Origin: Deltaproteobacteria bacterium
Lineage (GTDB): Bacteria; Desulfobacterota; GWC2-55-46
Direction: 5' to 3'
DNA: 13,589 nucleotides
NCBI GenBank assembly: GCA_021825035.1
Contig: JAKAIQ010000030.1
Coordinates: 1 to 13,589, forward strand
In this document: positions 12,526 through 13,589 of the stretch, piece by piece
Numbering within the stretch: position 1 is the stretch's first letter
Layout of the letters: every line of letters starts with the position of its first letter
Notes under the pieces: generated by a model
The model's input: only the letters and a program-made list of their open reading frames with translations
What the model was told of the DNA's origin: nothing
Databases searched by the model: none
Program-made: the position numbers and the translations under genes

Positions 12526-13487
12526 AAACCGAAATTGGCGAGGTCGTCTATGCGGTGTTCCCATACCCAGTCGATACCCTCGGCGGCCTCGTAGCCGAGG
12601 TAACCGCTGTCGAAGTAGCCGCAGAGAAAGAGGTTGAACTGTACCTTGTTTCCATAAGTGTTGCGAAGCTGTGCCATTTTCATGGCCTCTTCCTTGCGTC
12701 GTTTGTTAGTGTTGGTAAAGTCTCCGGCGGACTTCGCCTCGAAAAAGATTGGGAAGTCTCCTTTTTTGGTCGTCTTCGGCTGGATAATAGCGTCGATGGG
12801 GATATTGACACTTTGGATACCCCCCTCGAGCTTCACAGGAACATTCATGCGGAAGCTAAAAGTGCCTGGCGGCATAACGTCAAACCTCGTCCCATCGCCA
12901 CCTGGGAGTTGCTTGTAGTCGCGTGCTTCGAGCCATGCCTTGACGGCAGCGAGTTGCCGCTTCTCTTGAGCATTGCGGATGATGGGGTTGGCTACGGCAC
13001 CGCAGAGACGATCCGCGACGATGGAGGCGGCACGGTGGATTTCCATCTCGGAGGGCGGGGGGTTTTTACGTGCAAGCCAGACGAAGATGTCGGGATCAGC
13101 CATCCTCTCAATAATAGTTGCGATTTTGGCGAGCTCGGTATCAATAATGGTTGCCGCCATGCAGGAAGGGAGTTTTTTTTCTAGCTCTATGCGTTTCACT
13201 ATATTAGAGGAGACACCGGCAAGGCCGATGAGACGGTCGGCCGCGAGGGGTGGGCAGGTTGACATGCGAAGCGTGGGTAGAATTTCCGGATGCTTACGTA
13301 TAGTTTCGGGTTGGATGTTGGTGAGGTTGCCCGTCGAGCGAAGAGTAGCTTCTACGTCCTTCGTGGTCTGAATTCGCGTATCACGGAAGGCTTTGGGGGC
13401 GAACTTCATAAACCAGTCGTTATACATATCAACCGATTGCGCGATGTCTTCCTTCCAGCGATCCGGCTTGTCAAGATTAACTGCCAT
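12522..13487 (-). CDS. XamI-family type II restriction endonuclease
   Basis: A 321-aa endonuclease that I recognise as the XamI family (XamI cuts GTCGAC). The conserved N-terminal part reads KPDRWKEDIAQSVDMYNDWF, then MKFAPKAFRDTRIQTTKDVE, and later HPEILPTLRMSTCPPLAADR and LIGLAGVSSNIVKR. The likely PD-(D/E)xK catalytic core is Asp232 in NIPIDAI plus Glu250 and Lys252 in FFEAKSAG, then RRKEEAMK. The start is ATG 13487, preceded by GAGGGGCAA, a good ribosome site. An ATG at 13544 would add 19 residues with no such site. An A8 tract lies in the coding strand at 13173-13180 (Glu-Lys-Lys-Leu). The gene is upstream of, and overlaps, its methyltransferase, so both are probably on one transcript. 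No controller (C) protein gene is visible in the 102 bases left upstream. Confidence 0.9.
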   Translation of the reverse strand: MAVNLDKPDRWKEDIAQSVDMYNDWFMKFAPKAFRDTRIQTTKDVEATLRSTGNLTNIQPETIRKHPEILPTLRMSTCPPLAADRLIGLAGVSSNIVKRIELEKKLPSCMAATIIDTELAKIATIIERMADPDIFVWLARKNPPPSEMEIHRAASIVADRLCGAVANPIIRNAQEKRQLAAVKAWLEARDYKQLPGGDGTRFDVMPPGTFSFRMNVPVKLEGGIQSVNIPIDAIIQPKTTKKGDFPIFFEAKSAGDFTNTNKRRKEEAMKMAQLRNTYGNKVQFNLFLCGYFDSGYLGYEAAEGIDWVWEHRIDDLANFGL

Positions 13488-13589
13488 TTGCCCCTCAACT
13501 CTCTTTACTCGACAATAAATAGCGCCATTCCTGCGCATATCCATCTATTCAATAACCATTCCACTTCATCTTTATGGGATCGATCTGGT

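Noticed and set aside
13488..13589. Possible end of another gene upstream of the endonuclease
   Set aside because: Short open frames run in from the edge and stop within this stretch, but too few residues are visible to recognise anything, and no clear promoter was found either.

Overview
The window reads as a high-GC bacterial chromosome segment from an organism that oxidises fatty or dicarboxylic acyl-CoAs through a Fix-type electron-transfer flavoprotein. Frequent AGG (Arg) and ATA (Ile) codons in GC-rich genes, TTG/GTG starts, and the combination of FixABCX with beta-oxidation genes and a GT2-DUF2304-GT-C cassette are reminiscent of Desulfobacterota or Nitrospirota-like bacteria. That placement is inference; there is no rRNA or other phylogenetic marker here. 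No tRNA, rRNA, CRISPR array, insertion sequence or origin was seen.

Region 1 (1-7414) is catabolic. Leftward from about 4427 runs fixA-fixB-fixC-fixX-acyl-CoA dehydrogenase, with the last gene cut by the window edge. Rightward from 4527 run enoyl-CoA hydratase, thiolase and 3-hydroxyacyl-CoA dehydrogenase. The two arms diverge from a 99-base gap that holds a good sigma70-like promoter for the right arm. Together they encode all four steps of one beta-oxidation turn, plus a route that would take electrons from the acyl-CoA dehydrogenase through ETF (FixAB) to FixCX and the quinone pool. A GC-rich hairpin with a short T-run follows the right arm.

Region 2 (7495-10545), all leftward, holds a polyprenol-phosphate-sugar type cassette: a GT2 glycosyltransferase, a small DUF2304 membrane protein and a GT-C membrane glycosyltransferase related to the N-terminal part of TMTC/DUF1736 proteins but lacking TPRs. 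Downstream is an exported 159-aa protein made almost entirely of Met/Lys/Gly-rich, mostly seven-residue repeats, which I cannot assign. The leader of the GT2 gene carries a perfect 9-bp inverted repeat that overlaps its Shine-Dalgarno sequence and looks like a REP-type palindrome.

Region 3 (about 10600-13589) is visibly more AT-rich and looks acquired: a XamI-family restriction endonuclease and its N6-adenine-type DNA methyltransferase, leftward, overlapping by ATGA. The methyltransferase contains a G9 tract and the endonuclease an A8 tract, which makes phase variation by slippage a concrete possibility. A small rightward Cys-rich ORF (10690-10902) meets the methyltransferase tail to tail with a 6-base overlap and may be the remnant of a gene truncated when the cassette arrived.

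The best candidates for something undescribed are the Met-heptad exported protein, the RNA hairpin over the GT2 ribosome-binding site, and the homopolymer tracts in the restriction-modification pair.
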